A stretch of 64,000 nt of DNA from NCBI GenBank assembly GCA_017645945.1, contig JAGCNL010000057.1, positions 1 to 64,000 on the forward strand, in the 5' to 3' direction. The stretch comes from Salinivirgaceae bacterium. Lineage in GTDB: Bacteria > Bacteroidota > Bacteroidia > Bacteroidales > SZUA-534. The position numbers and the translations under genes are program-made. This document shows, piece after piece, positions 42,221 through 51,862 of this stretch (positions are counted from its first letter, which is position 1; the number at the start of each line of letters is the position of its first letter). The notes under the pieces were generated by a model, which was not told where the DNA came from, did no database searches, and worked only from the letters and a program-made list of their open reading frames with translations.

Positions 42221-42287
42221 TCCCCAAAACCTCTGTGCCCTTCGTTCTCCCCGTGCCCTCTGTGAATTATAATTTTTAAACGACACA

Positions 42288-42320
42288 TTTACAGCGTATC
42301 GCCAAAATTGATTATGTTTG
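42288..42320 (+). promoter_or_regulatory. Putative promoter of the PKD/gliding-type protein gene
   Basis: TATGTTTG (42313-42320) fits the -7 consensus and TTTA (42288-42291) is a one-mismatch -33 element, with 21 bases between. The ATG at 42338 follows after 17 bases. Confidence 0.4.
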
Positions 42321-42337
42321 TAAACATTTTGTATGCA

Positions 42338-43135
42338 ATGAAGCGTTTTTTTGTATTACTAAGCATCATAACAGTCTCATTATCAGTCTCGGCTCAGATT
42401 GAAATTGAAGGCTCGCAGTGTATTGGCCTGGACCTGAAGTTTAAATACAGCAATCTGCCCGCCCGCTACGACTCCTTTGTGTGGGATTTCGGCGACGGCT
42501 CAACCTCAACCGAAAAGGAGCCAGAGCACACCTTCACAGCTGAAGGAACCTACACTGTCAAATTCTCATCGAAATCGAACGGTGCCGATGAGATAACGGG
42601 CTCAAAATCAATAACAATAAACAGTCTGCCAAAAACCGATTTCAGCATCGACACAACAGCACTGCGCAGCACCAGAGTCTTCACCGTAAAAACAAATTCA
42701 TCCAACTGCACTTATGCGTGGAAGTTTGGCGATGGTTCAACCACTACTGAAAGTAATCCGAGCCATCAATACAGTGCTCCAGGCACTTATACTGTCACAC
42801 TTACCACCACCGACAATCAAAACTGTAGCGACACCACATCGCATTCGGTGGTTATCGAGGCATCGAACAAAGTGCCCAATGTCTTCACTCCGAACGGCGA
42901 CGGCACGAACGACTATTTCATGATTTCGGCCAACGGCGCGCGGCTCAAACTCGAGATTTTCAACCGCTGGGGCTACAAGATGTTCAGCCGCACGGGCACC
43001 GAGAACATCGTGTGGGACGGCTACAATCCGCAAGGCACGCTCGTCGCGCCAGGAACCTATTTCTACGTCATCACTGTTGAGGAGGGCTCCACCAACTACG
43101 ACCCGCTCAACGGATACATCACCGTTTACTATTAA
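42338..43135 (+). CDS. Secreted PKD-domain protein with gliding-motility-type C-terminal domain
   Basis: 265 residues from ATG 42338; the frame opens at 42308, but the signal peptide (MKRFFVLLSIITVSLSVSAQ) begins here. Two PKD-like beta domains follow, each with the WDFGDGSxT / YAWKFGDGSTTTESNPSHQY signature. The last 85 residues are the gliding-motility-associated C-terminal domain (VFTPNGDGTNDYFMISANGA, FNRWGYKMFSR, YNPQGTLVAPGTYFYVITVE), a type B T9SS sorting domain. It is therefore a predicted T9SS substrate. Gliding motility itself is not implied. An O-antigen-ligase-like gene follows 12 bases downstream. Confidence 0.9.
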   Translation: MKRFFVLLSIITVSLSVSAQIEIEGSQCIGLDLKFKYSNLPARYDSFVWDFGDGSTSTEKEPEHTFTAEGTYTVKFSSKSNGADEITGSKSITINSLPKTDFSIDTTALRSTRVFTVKTNSSNCTYAWKFGDGSTTTESNPSHQYSAPGTYTVTLTTTDNQNCSDTTSHSVVIEASNKVPNVFTPNGDGTNDYFMISANGARLKLEIFNRWGYKMFSRTGTENIVWDGYNPQGTLVAPGTYFYVITVEEGSTNYDPLNGYITVYY

Positions 43136-43147
43136 TAGCCGAACGTC

Positions 43148-44758
43148 ATGCTGAAATCGCTCTACACGCGCATTTTCACGGTCAGAAATGTTGAGTGGCT
43201 GATGGTGATTTTGCTGTGCATCACTGCTTTGGGCATGCCGCTTTCGCGATTCCTGATGAGCACGGGCACCACGGGGCTGGCGGTGGCGTTGACCATCAGC
43301 GGCAACTGGCGCTATAAGATTGACAATCTGCGGAATAATCGTTTCTTGTGGCCGATAATCGCACTGTTTCTGCTGCACGTTGTTTGGCTCATTGGTGCCG
43401 ACAATCCGTCGGAAGCCGCGCACGACATCAACGTGAAACTGCCGCTGCTGATTTTCCCGCTCACCCTTGGCGCGATGTCACTTTCACGCAAGCAGATAAT
43501 GATTGTGCTTCAAGTATTTGTGGTGGCGGTTGTCATCAGCACACTCGTCAGCCTGGGCGTCTATCTGGGCATCTACACACCGAAAAAGCCCGTCGATAAC
43601 ATCCGCGACATCTCCATCTTCATCTCGCATATCCGCCTTGGGCTGATGTGCCTGATGTCGCTCTGCGTGATTGCCTACACATGGCACCAGAACAATGCTA
43701 CGATGAAAGGCTGGCAGAAAATCATTTTTGCCGCCGTCGTTCTGTGGCTTTTCTACTTCATCATGCTGATTCAGGCGGCCACAAGCTGGATTTCAGCTTT
43801 TGTTACGATAATCGTGCTTTTCATTCTGTACCACAAGCAGATAAAGAAATGGGAATTCTATGGTTTTGCCGTGCTTCTGGTGGCCATGATTACAGCCACC
43901 ACGGTCTATATCAGCGGTGTTTACAACGATTACCACACCATCAAGGACACTGGCACCAACCTGCCCGAATACACACGGCAGGGCAATGCCTACACGCACT
44001 ACGAGGACAATACCGACACCGAAAACGGATATTACGTCAACCGCTACCTCTGCCCTGACGAGCTGACATCGGAGTGGAACAAGCGCAGCGCCATCAACAT
44101 CGACAGCACCGACCGCCGCTGCCAGCCCATCCGCCATACGCTTGTGCGCTACCTGACTTCGAAAGGTCTGCCAAAAGACAGCGTTGGTGTGTGGCAGCTC
44201 ACCCAAGCCGACATCAACGGCATTGAGGCAGGCGCAACAAACTGCGTATTTGTCGAAAAATCAAATGTTTACAAGCGCATTTATGAGATTGTCTGGGAGT
44301 TCGACCACTATCTGAAATACAACGACCCGAACGGCAAATCGGTATGCATGCGCATTGAGTTTTTCAAGACGGGCGTGCATATCCTCAAAAAACATCTGTG
44401 GTTCGGTGTCGGCACGGGCGATGTGAACGACTCGTTTGCCAAAACCTACATTGAGCTGAACTCACCACTGAAACCCGAATATCGGTTTTTTGCTCACAAT
44501 CAGTATCTTACATTCGCCATCGCCATGGGCCTGATTGGTTTGGTGCTTGCCTTGGCTTGCATTTTTGCGCCGCTCTTCATGCGCCGTTCGGCCCACTTCC
44601 TGCTTGCCACATTCTTCACTATTCTGTTTGTCAGCATGTTCGACGAGGACTCGCTCACCCGCCAGCTCGGCTCAATCATGTTTGCCATGATGTACGCACT
44701 GGCGCTGCTGCTGCCAGAGGCAAAGACTGAAAACTCACCTACAAAATCATCAATATGA
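43148..44758 (+). CDS. O-antigen ligase/polymerase-like membrane protein
   Basis: 536 residues with about ten hydrophobic helices and one large hydrophilic loop (residues of about 265-430) before the last helices. After the loop come FGVGTGDVNDSF and the HNQYLTFAIAMGLIGLVLA segment, matching the Wzy_C/WaaL pattern of a periplasmic loop followed by an H-N-x-x-L helix. Such proteins join or polymerise surface polysaccharide at the periplasmic face. No glycosyltransferases are nearby, so the sugar is unknown. The last four bases overlap the start of the next gene (ATGA). Confidence 0.85.
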   Translation: MLKSLYTRIFTVRNVEWLMVILLCITALGMPLSRFLMSTGTTGLAVALTISGNWRYKIDNLRNNRFLWPIIALFLLHVVWLIGADNPSEAAHDINVKLPLLIFPLTLGAMSLSRKQIMIVLQVFVVAVVISTLVSLGVYLGIYTPKKPVDNIRDISIFISHIRLGLMCLMSLCVIAYTWHQNNATMKGWQKIIFAAVVLWLFYFIMLIQAATSWISAFVTIIVLFILYHKQIKKWEFYGFAVLLVAMITATTVYISGVYNDYHTIKDTGTNLPEYTRQGNAYTHYEDNTDTENGYYVNRYLCPDELTSEWNKRSAINIDSTDRRCQPIRHTLVRYLTSKGLPKDSVGVWQLTQADINGIEAGATNCVFVEKSNVYKRIYEIVWEFDHYLKYNDPNGKSVCMRIEFFKTGVHILKKHLWFGVGTGDVNDSFAKTYIELNSPLKPEYRFFAHNQYLTFAIAMGLIGLVLALACIFAPLFMRRSAHFLLATFFTILFVSMFDEDSLTRQLGSIMFAMMYALALLLPEAKTENSPTKSSI

Positions 44759-45777
44759 AAAAGTTTTCCTTAACGGCCATTTCGGGCGTTTCCTTGGCGC
44801 TGATGGCATTGCTTACTTGCTGCAACAAAAAAACAAATACAGCAAAAACCGAAAGCGAACCGATTGAATATGAGTTTATTGACACGGTTATTTCATCGTT
44901 TCCCGCCGATTTTGTTTATACAGGAAAATATGTTGTTTGGACCGATTGGATGAACAGTTTTTATACTTCGACAGGAAATCTGATTCACATCGTGGACCCA
45001 GAATTAAAAAAAGAAGTGGCTTCCGTTGTCCGACAAGGTCGCGGCCCGAATGAATTTTTAGACGCAAACATGGAGCGGTATAATGGCGACACAATTTATG
45101 TGCGCGATTTGAATCAGCCGCATCAGGTTCTTATCCCGTTGGAAGAAGCCATTGCAGGTGAAAAACCTTTCATTCAGTTGCCAAACCAGGAAGAAGAAGA
45201 AGGAATGACACGGAAAATATTCATCTCTCGCACGTCGCAGGTTATCTATAACTATGATTATGAGGACACTCCGTTCCGATTCATCTGCGGAACAGATACC
45301 ATACCTTTCGGAAAATACCCTGTCAGCACCGATGTTGAAAACCGTTACCGACTTGATGCGGGAATTGAGTATGATTTTCAACTGAAGATTCTGACCTGCC
45401 GACCGCTATCTACGCAGCAAGTGGTTTTGTATAAGAGGAGTGGCAATAGTTTTGAACTTGTCAGCGACATTAATTGTGCTGTAGTTGATGAGCGCCACGG
45501 CAGTGCTTTGGGTTACGCACTGACAAAAGACTATATTGTAACGCTCGACTATGATTATGCAATTGGCGAGAAACCTGCCCAAGGTCGTGATATGAAAGCC
45601 TTGCCGCGCACACTCTATGTCAGAGACCATAACGGCAAACTCCTGCGGATATTCAAACTCGATGTGCCAACACTCCGCCTCTCGGGATGCGGCAAAGACA
45701 ACGTCATTTATGCCATCACCGCTCCATTGGAATTCGAACTTGTCAGGATTGATTTGGACAAGGCGATGGGGAAGTAA
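44755..45777 (+). CDS. BF3164-like beta-propeller lipoprotein
   Basis: 340 residues. The lipobox is LLTCC (cysteine near residue 22-23). The mature part starts with a polar stretch and then shows TolB-like propeller strands typical of the BF3164 lipoprotein family: VVRQGRGPNEFLDANMERYN, GDTIYVRDLNQPHQVLIPLE, and near the end GKLLRIFKLDVPTLRLSGCG with YAITAPLEFELVRIDL. The function of the family is unknown. It overlaps the O-antigen-ligase-like gene by four bases, so they are co-translated, and is more AT-rich than that gene. Confidence 0.82.
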   Translation: MKKFSLTAISGVSLALMALLTCCNKKTNTAKTESEPIEYEFIDTVISSFPADFVYTGKYVVWTDWMNSFYTSTGNLIHIVDPELKKEVASVVRQGRGPNEFLDANMERYNGDTIYVRDLNQPHQVLIPLEEAIAGEKPFIQLPNQEEEEGMTRKIFISRTSQVIYNYDYEDTPFRFICGTDTIPFGKYPVSTDVENRYRLDAGIEYDFQLKILTCRPLSTQQVVLYKRSGNSFELVSDINCAVVDERHGSALGYALTKDYIVTLDYDYAIGEKPAQGRDMKALPRTLYVRDHNGKLLRIFKLDVPTLRLSGCGKDNVIYAITAPLEFELVRIDLDKAMGK

Positions 45778-45837
45778 TTGCCAAGAGCTTGCTATTACTT
45801 CACCAACCTTAATTTCGCTGCTTTTTCGGCGTTGCGC

Positions 45838-48573
45838 TCAACAAACTATATCAACTTGGCTTCTACCAGTTTTGTCTTTTGATACAATCAGTTGTTTGTC
45901 AATGCGTTTCAACGCGTCTACGTGCGAGATGATGCCCACAAGTTTGTTGCCTTCGGTAAGACTGTTAAGGGCTTTCAGAGCCTGCTCAAGCGAGTCGCTG
46001 TCGAGTGAGCCGAAGCCTTCGTCAACGAACATTGTGTCGAGTTGAATGCCGCCAGCGTTCGACTGAATCTCGTCGCTAAGGCCGAGAGCCAGCGACAGCG
46101 AGGCCTTGAACGACTCGCCGCCCGACAGTGTCTTGACATCGCGCTCGGTGCCGTTGTAGTGGTCAATAACGTTTAGGTCCAGCCCGCTCTGTGCACTGTA
46201 ATTAGATGCTAACTCCTTGCGTTTCAGCTCGTATTGGCCGTTCGACATTATCATAAAGCGAATGTTGGCGCGGCTTATTATGCGGTCGAAAAACGACATT
46301 TGAACGTACGTTTCAAATTGTATTTTCTGCTTTCCTTTGATGCCTCCGGAAGCTGTCTCGCTAAGTGCGTTTTTCCATTGGAATTCCGTTTGAAAGGCTT
46401 GCAGCTTTGCACCGGTGGTTTCGATATTTTTCAGACTTTTTGAATTCGAATCGAGACGGTTTTCTATCTTCTTCTGATCCTGTTTCTTTGTATTTATTTC
46501 ATTTTCAACCCGCTGCTTGGCAGTTTGCAATTCCTCTTTGTTGATATTGCTGCCGTCTTTAGTTTGGTCTTGCAGTCCTTTAATTATGCCTGTCAGTTGC
46601 TGAATCTCGCTGTTGCATTTGTTGTAATTTTCTGTAGTTGTGGAAATTGCGTTATTAATAGCTGTGCGCTCGCTTTCAAGTTTGCTAATCTCAGTTTGGG
46701 CGGCCTGTTTGCTAGCGAATTCCAAATCTTTTTTCATTGTCGCTATGGCCTCGTCGGTAGCTTTACGCTGCGCCTCAAGCCCCGATATTTGCACAGCCAG
46801 GTCAGCAGCGCGTTTTTTCTCTGCTTCGGTCTGGCTTTGCAGCTGAGGAATAATCTCATCGTTTAGTTTTTTGCGACGCTCAATGCCTGCCTGCGTTTTC
46901 GCAATATCGCTCTTTATGTCTTGCAATCGCTGTGATGCCGTATTTATCTCGCCGTTAATCGTTTCATTGGCAACGCTTTTCGTTTCGTTTCCAAAAATGT
47001 CGGCAATTTGTTTCTTCACATTTTCATCCAGCGATTCGCATTTGGCTTTTTGCTCTGTGCACTTTATTTGCCCATTGTTAACACGTCCGTCACACTCGTC
47101 AAACTTAGCTTTCAACTCCTTAACTTCCTCTTTAGTTGGCGCATTTTCAGGCACCACAGCAATTTTGGGATGATGCGTCGAACCGCACACCGGACAAGGC
47201 TGCCCGTCTTTCAGTTCCTGCGCCAGAATTCCTGCTTGTGAGAGTAGAAAAAGTTCGTTTTTGCTTTCATATTCAGCAAGTTTGGTTTTTCTCTCTAAAA
47301 TGAGTTTTTCTAGAAGCTCTTGCCATTTTTTCAAATTGCCCTTTTCTGACGCAAGTGTGTTTTGTGCATCAATCAGGGCCGTCAACAGAGTCTGTTTGCG
47401 CTCTACCTCTTTTTGTTCCGATTCCAACTTAACTTTTTGTTCTGCAGCGTTTTCCAATTGTGCGAACTCTGTTTTCAGCAATTCCAGTTGGGTTGCTAAG
47501 TCGGCAGCGTTTTTTTCAGCCGCTGTCTTGCCGTTTGTGGCCAGTTGCAAGTCGCCGTCAACATTTTTGAGTTGATTTTCAGCATTTTCAAGCGCATCAT
47601 ATTTGTCCAAGGCGGCGTTTATTTGCGCAATGCGGCTGGTTTTTGCTTCCTGCTCGGGTTTGCGGGCCTCAGCTGCCTGTTTCTGGTTTTCCAGATTTTT
47701 CAGCAACTGTGTTTTTTGCTCGAGTGCTATTTTGCTTTCGTTAAGCAATTTAACATTGGCCTCGTATTTTTCCTGAACGGCTATATTTTTTTCAATAGCT
47801 ATCCGTTTTTTGTCCAACTCGGTCAGCTCTGCATCAATCGTAGTCTTGCTTTCGGCATCGCGTTGGAGCTGCATACGCAACTGCTCAACAACCAATTCAA
47901 CAGGTTGGTTTTCAGTGTCAAAATCCTCAATATCAACATCCGTGATATACTGGTTGACGCTTTGTTTGGCACTGTTGAGTTCTAACCACACCTTTTTCAC
48001 TTCGTTTTGAAGCTCCTCTTGAAACTTTTTGTAAATATCTGTCTTAAAGATGTTTCTGAAGATAATGATGCGCTCGTTGGTTGGTGTTGTTATCATTTTC
48101 ATGAAATCGCCTTGCGCAATCATTGCGATTTTTTTGAACTGGTCGCAAGTCACTCCAATGATTTCGTTGATTTTCGCATCGGCCTCTTTTGACTTGGTAA
48201 TAATCTGACCATCAGGAGTTTTAAGAACGACACTCTCGTTTTCTGTGATAAATCCCTCGCCGCGCATTTTCGGACGCTCGTATGGTGGATTGCGGCGTAT
48301 GCGATATAGTCGGCGATTATATTCAAATTCCAGCTCGACGAATGTTTCCGTCTCATTATCAGCATATTTCGAACGCATCATTTTGGGTTCGCGGGTCGAG
48401 CCGCTTGCTTCTCCATAGAGCGCGTAAACTATTGCGTCGAAGATGGTTGTCTTGCCTGCGCCGGTGTTGCCAGTTATCAGATATATACCGTTTCGCCCAA
48501 GTTTTGAAAAGTCGATGACTGTGGCGGTGGCGTATGGCCCGAAGGCCGATATTGTGAGTTTTCGTGGTAGCAT
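45838..48573 (-). CDS. sbcC: Exonuclease SbcC (Rad50-like ATPase)
   Basis: 911 residues. Walker A GNTGAGKTT is at about residues 35-43. Two long coiled-coil arms flank the zinc hook CPVC at 460-463 (QPCPVCGSTHHP). The C-terminal half ends with the signature TLSGGESFKASLSLALGLSD, Walker B region MFVDEGFGSLD and a D-loop/H-loop (VGIISHVDALKRID). With SbcD it cleaves hairpins and DNA ends in replication-associated repair. It starts 2 bases after sbcD. The many long palindromic repeats in this window are the kind of structure SbcCD acts on. Confidence 0.96.
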   Translation of the reverse strand: MLPRKLTISAFGPYATATVIDFSKLGRNGIYLITGNTGAGKTTIFDAIVYALYGEASGSTREPKMMRSKYADNETETFVELEFEYNRRLYRIRRNPPYERPKMRGEGFITENESVVLKTPDGQIITKSKEADAKINEIIGVTCDQFKKIAMIAQGDFMKMITTPTNERIIIFRNIFKTDIYKKFQEELQNEVKKVWLELNSAKQSVNQYITDVDIEDFDTENQPVELVVEQLRMQLQRDAESKTTIDAELTELDKKRIAIEKNIAVQEKYEANVKLLNESKIALEQKTQLLKNLENQKQAAEARKPEQEAKTSRIAQINAALDKYDALENAENQLKNVDGDLQLATNGKTAAEKNAADLATQLELLKTEFAQLENAAEQKVKLESEQKEVERKQTLLTALIDAQNTLASEKGNLKKWQELLEKLILERKTKLAEYESKNELFLLSQAGILAQELKDGQPCPVCGSTHHPKIAVVPENAPTKEEVKELKAKFDECDGRVNNGQIKCTEQKAKCESLDENVKKQIADIFGNETKSVANETINGEINTASQRLQDIKSDIAKTQAGIERRKKLNDEIIPQLQSQTEAEKKRAADLAVQISGLEAQRKATDEAIATMKKDLEFASKQAAQTEISKLESERTAINNAISTTTENYNKCNSEIQQLTGIIKGLQDQTKDGSNINKEELQTAKQRVENEINTKKQDQKKIENRLDSNSKSLKNIETTGAKLQAFQTEFQWKNALSETASGGIKGKQKIQFETYVQMSFFDRIISRANIRFMIMSNGQYELKRKELASNYSAQSGLDLNVIDHYNGTERDVKTLSGGESFKASLSLALGLSDEIQSNAGGIQLDTMFVDEGFGSLDSDSLEQALKALNSLTEGNKLVGIISHVDALKRIDKQLIVSKDKTGRSQVDIVC

Positions 48574-48575
48574 AT

Positions 48576-49736
48576 TTATTCGAATTTTCTGTTTTGTACT
48601 CTTTCCATTATCTCGTTTATAAACGACTGTTGCTCAGCCGTTAACGACGATTCGCCGTTCTGCAACTCATAAAATTCGGCAAACAGTTCGGTGGGCGTTT
48701 TCTGTTTTGTGGCGTCGATGTCATTCACCACAATGCTTTTGGTCCGCGTGCGCTTGTTGTCGTAGAGCACTTCCATAATGTTATGGTAGATAATGCGCAG
48801 TTTGTTGATGGCGCCTGGGATGTCATTTTCGTCGGTGAGGGTTACCCGCACGTAGTTTTCGCGCAGCTCTGGCTTGCATTCGTAGTATTGAAGCGCCGTC
48901 AACTCGTTGTATGTGCCTCGCAAATCAACCCAATCATGCAGCGGCGAAGTGGGTATAAAATCGAACTTAACATCACCGTTTGCGTCTATATCGGCTACCG
49001 TAATTGTTTTTTTATCATTCACTTCGGAGAACGAATATTTGAGCGGACTGCCGCTGTATCTGATTGTCGGCCGTTCGCAACTTTGCGGGCGGTGCAGATG
49101 GCCGAGAGCCACATAATCAAAATCAGCAAACACCTGAGCGTCAACATTATCCAAACCGCCGACAGAAGTTTCTTCCGATTCGGAGCGCACAGCGTTGGTA
49201 ACAAACTGATGGCAAATGAGCACGTTGCGCATGCTTTTGTCAATATTCATTTTGGCAATGGCCGACCGCATAGCATCGGTGTAGGTGCTAATTTCCTCGT
49301 TCTCAAAAAAATGACGGACGTTCACAGGCTTGATGAACGGCAGCATATAGAACGCCACTGGTCCGTCTTTATCGCTGATAATCACTGGTTTGACATCGCC
49401 TTTATAAACCGGCGACAAATGTATGTTCTGGCGGCCCATTATCTGCGCTCCAAAGGCTATTCGCTCGGGCGAGTCGTGGTTGCCACTTATGATGAAGATG
49501 TGTGCGTTGGGTGTTGCTGATTCTGAGAGGTTTGTAAGAAACTCATCGAACAGTTGCACCGCCTCAGCCGACGGCATGCTTTTATCATAAACATCGCCTG
49601 CAATCAGCACAGCGTCTGGCTTTTGCTGCCGTACAACATCGCAAATTTGGCCAAGAACGCGCCGCTGCTCATCAATCATCGAGAACCCATTCACGCTCTT
49701 GCCAATGTGTAAATCGGAAGTGTGGATAATCTTCAT
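48576..49736 (-). CDS. sbcD: Exonuclease SbcD (Mre11-like nuclease)
   Basis: 386 residues. All calcineurin-like phosphoesterase motifs are present: HTSDLHIGK at the N-terminus, GDVYDKS, FIISGNHDS, ICHQFVTNA and LGHLHRPQ, which hold the two-metal site. The C-terminal part binds SbcC. It is the first gene of the sbcDC pair on the minus strand. Confidence 0.96.
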   Translation of the reverse strand: MKIIHTSDLHIGKSVNGFSMIDEQRRVLGQICDVVRQQKPDAVLIAGDVYDKSMPSAEAVQLFDEFLTNLSESATPNAHIFIISGNHDSPERIAFGAQIMGRQNIHLSPVYKGDVKPVIISDKDGPVAFYMLPFIKPVNVRHFFENEEISTYTDAMRSAIAKMNIDKSMRNVLICHQFVTNAVRSESEETSVGGLDNVDAQVFADFDYVALGHLHRPQSCERPTIRYSGSPLKYSFSEVNDKKTITVADIDANGDVKFDFIPTSPLHDWVDLRGTYNELTALQYYECKPELRENYVRVTLTDENDIPGAINKLRIIYHNIMEVLYDNKRTRTKSIVVNDIDATKQKTPTELFAEFYELQNGESSLTAEQQSFINEIMERVQNRKFE

Positions 49737-50057
49737 AGTAATCGTTATTGTTGCCGACTAATCTAATCGAAAAAGGCGTCGGTGGGCGCGGATAGTTTTC
49801 AACAAAATCGGTCGGCAGGGTTTGCTAATCTTTTGCGCCCTTGCGGGCATTCTCATATTCTTTTAATTTTTAATTGTTCAACTAAAATTTTTGCAAACAA
49901 AACGGCAACGTATGCGAGATTGAAGCACAGGTTTAAAATTTTTTTGAAATTTTTTGCTTTTCCACAAACCAAACGTATCCGAACATAGTCCAAAGACTTG
50001 AAAATCAAAAAAGGCCGCCACAACAGTGACAGCCTTTAATACATTTCAACAATTCAA
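49737..50057. other. Intergenic gap upstream of sbcD
   Basis: 321 bases with no convincing gene. It contains GCGCCCTTGCGGGC (about 49835), a relative of the CGCCCTAACGGGCG palindrome at 39623, and an AT-rich stretch with ACCAAACGTATCCGAAC (about 49967), a relative of the TCTAACCAAAC repeat. Near its right end is the terminator of the next minus-strand gene. Confidence 0.55.
50007..50037 (-). terminator. Terminator of the small secreted protein gene
   Basis: On the minus strand AAGGCTGTCA pairs with TGTGGCGGCCTT (one bulge) and runs into TTTTTTGATTTT, 20 bases after the stop codon at 50058. Confidence 0.75.
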
Positions 50058-50540
50058 TCAGAACCACAGAGAAAGCCCCATTCCGTTGCCTGTCAGGCCG
50101 ACGCCTATTTCCGACTGAATGTGATTACTTGTTGGCATATTAACTCCTGCGTTGTAGATTTCGACAGCCTTTCGTGCATTTTTCTTTGTGCAGCTATTGA
50201 AAATCATACCGACAGTCAACGAGCCGGCACCCACGGCTAAAAAACTCCATTCTGGTTCCCCTCCACCCATATAAGTGCCAAGAGTCCAACCAATCATAAA
50301 TCCTCCTGCACATGAGAAAATCATTGCAAAAGTATTGTCGGTACGAGCCTTGTCCGCGTACTTCACAGCTTCGGGATTTGAGGCAACCAAACTGGGTAAA
50401 TCTTTCAAATTATGAGTTTGCCCGTCTCTTAGAAATGTTAAGTTGTCAAATGTTTTGACAATAACAATTGAATCCGTTTGCTGACAAAAAGCCGCAAACG
50501 AAAAAATGCACAACAATGCGCTTAATAAACACTTTTTCAT
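50058..50540 (-). CDS. Small envelope protein of unknown function
   Basis: 160 residues from ATG 50540; the frame runs up to 50609, inside recA, but the signal peptide (MKKCLLSALLCIFSFAAFCQ) fixes the start. The middle holds two hydrophobic glycine-rich stretches (IFSCAGGFMIGWTLGTYMGG, FLAVGAGSLTVGMIF) that could be transmembrane helices. The C-terminus is GNGMGLSLWF, with a terminal phenylalanine. No family is recognised. It lies 31 bases downstream of recA on the same strand and may be read through from it. Confidence 0.7.
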   Translation of the reverse strand: MKKCLLSALLCIFSFAAFCQQTDSIVIVKTFDNLTFLRDGQTHNLKDLPSLVASNPEAVKYADKARTDNTFAMIFSCAGGFMIGWTLGTYMGGGEPEWSFLAVGAGSLTVGMIFNSCTKKNARKAVEIYNAGVNMPTSNHIQSEIGVGLTGNGMGLSLWF

Positions 50541-50571
50541 AATAATAGTTGTTTTTATTTGAATTAAAACT

Positions 50572-51636
50572 TTAATCCTCTTCCGCCTCGCTGTCAGCCG
50601 ATGATTCAAGCGATGGAGCGTCGCTCTTGCTCATTATCTCCATGATTTTGGCCTCGATTTCGCCAGCAAGTTCCTTATTGTCGACAAGCATCTGGCGCAC
50701 ATAGTCGCGGCCCTGACCGAGTTTGGTGTCGCCGTAGCTGAACCATGAGCCCGATTTCTTGATAATATTCAGCTCAACAGCCATGTCAATCAGCTCGCCC
50801 GATTTGCAGATGCCCTCGCCGTACATGATATCAAACTCTGCCTTGCGGAACGGAGCGGCCAGTTTGTTCTTGACAATCTTCACCTTAACGTGGTTACCGA
50901 TTGACTCCTCACCGTCTTTGAGCGTTGATGCGCGGCGGATGTCGATGCGGATTGATGCGTAGAACTTCAGCGCGTTACCGCCGGTGGTTGTCTCGGGGTT
51001 GCCGAACATCACACCAATTTTCTCACGCAATTGGTTGATGAAGATGCAGCAAGTGTTTGTTTTATTGATATTTGCAGTGAGTTTGCGCAAGGCTTGCGAC
51101 ATCAGTCGTGCCTGGAGGCCCATCTTCGAGTCGCCCATTTCGCCTTCAATCTCGGCTTTCGGTGTAAGGGCGGCAACAGAGTCAATCACAATAATATCGA
51201 TGGCGCCTGAACGAATCAGATGGTCGGCAATCTCAAGAGCCTGCTCACCGTTGTCGGGCTGCGAAATCAGCAAATCGTTGATGTTGACACCCAACTTCTG
51301 AGCATAGAAACGGTCGAAGGCATGCTCTGCGTCGATGAAGGCTGCAATGCCACCGTTCTTCTGCGCTTCCGCGATAGCGTGGATGGCCAGAGTGGTCTTA
51401 CCTGACGACTCGGGGCCGTAAATCTCAATCACACGGCCGCGCGGATAACCGCCGATACCCAATGCCAAATCGAGGCTAATGGAGCCCGACGAAATGACTG
51501 GCACGTCCTCGATGGCGTGGTCGCCCATGCGCATGATGGAGCCTTTGCCGAAATTCTTCTCAATTTTGTCGATTGTGAGCTGCAAGGCCTTCAGCTTCTC
51601 GCTGTTGACACTTGTATTTGCTTGTTCTTTAGCCAT
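50572..51636 (-). CDS. recA: Recombinase RecA
   Basis: 354 residues. Walker A GPESSGKT is at 74-81, the Walker B region is [20 protein letters not shown], and the DNA-binding loop region reads [30 protein letters not shown], an almost invariant stretch. The C-terminal tail is acidic ([11 protein letters not shown]), as usual. It catalyses strand exchange. The minus-strand sequence TACCTTTA at about 51673 is a one-mismatch -7 element; no LexA-like palindrome was recognised. Confidence 0.98.
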   Translation of the reverse strand: MAKEQANTSVNSEKLKALQLTIDKIEKNFGKGSIMRMGDHAIEDVPVISSGSISLDLALGIGGYPRGRVIEIYGPESSGKTTLAIHAIAEAQKNGGIAAFIDAEHAFDRFYAQKLGVNINDLLISQPDNGEQALEIADHLIRSGAIDIIVIDSVAALTPKAEIEGEMGDSKMGLQARLMSQALRKLTANINKTNTCCIFINQLREKIGVMFGNPETTTGGNALKFYASIRIDIRRASTLKDGEESIGNHVKVKIVKNKLAAPFRKAEFDIMYGEGICKSGELIDMAVELNIIKKSGSWFSYGDTKLGQGRDYVRQMLVDNKELAGEIEAKIMEIMSKSDAPSLESSADSEAEED

Positions 51637-51862
51637 TTATAATAATTTTAAAATTTGTTTTCGGATTGGCTAAAGGTAGAAAAACTATTGGAAAGTGAAA
51701 GCCGGAAAGCAGAAAGTTTCATCATAAAAGCTAACAATCGGATGATGAACGACTTGCCCGACAACGCCGAACTGACCTTCAGAATGAAAAACATTTTGCG
51801 GATTCAAATTTCAATTGTTTCTTTGTTTGGGTGAGTTTTGGCAATTCGCCATTCGTAAAAAT

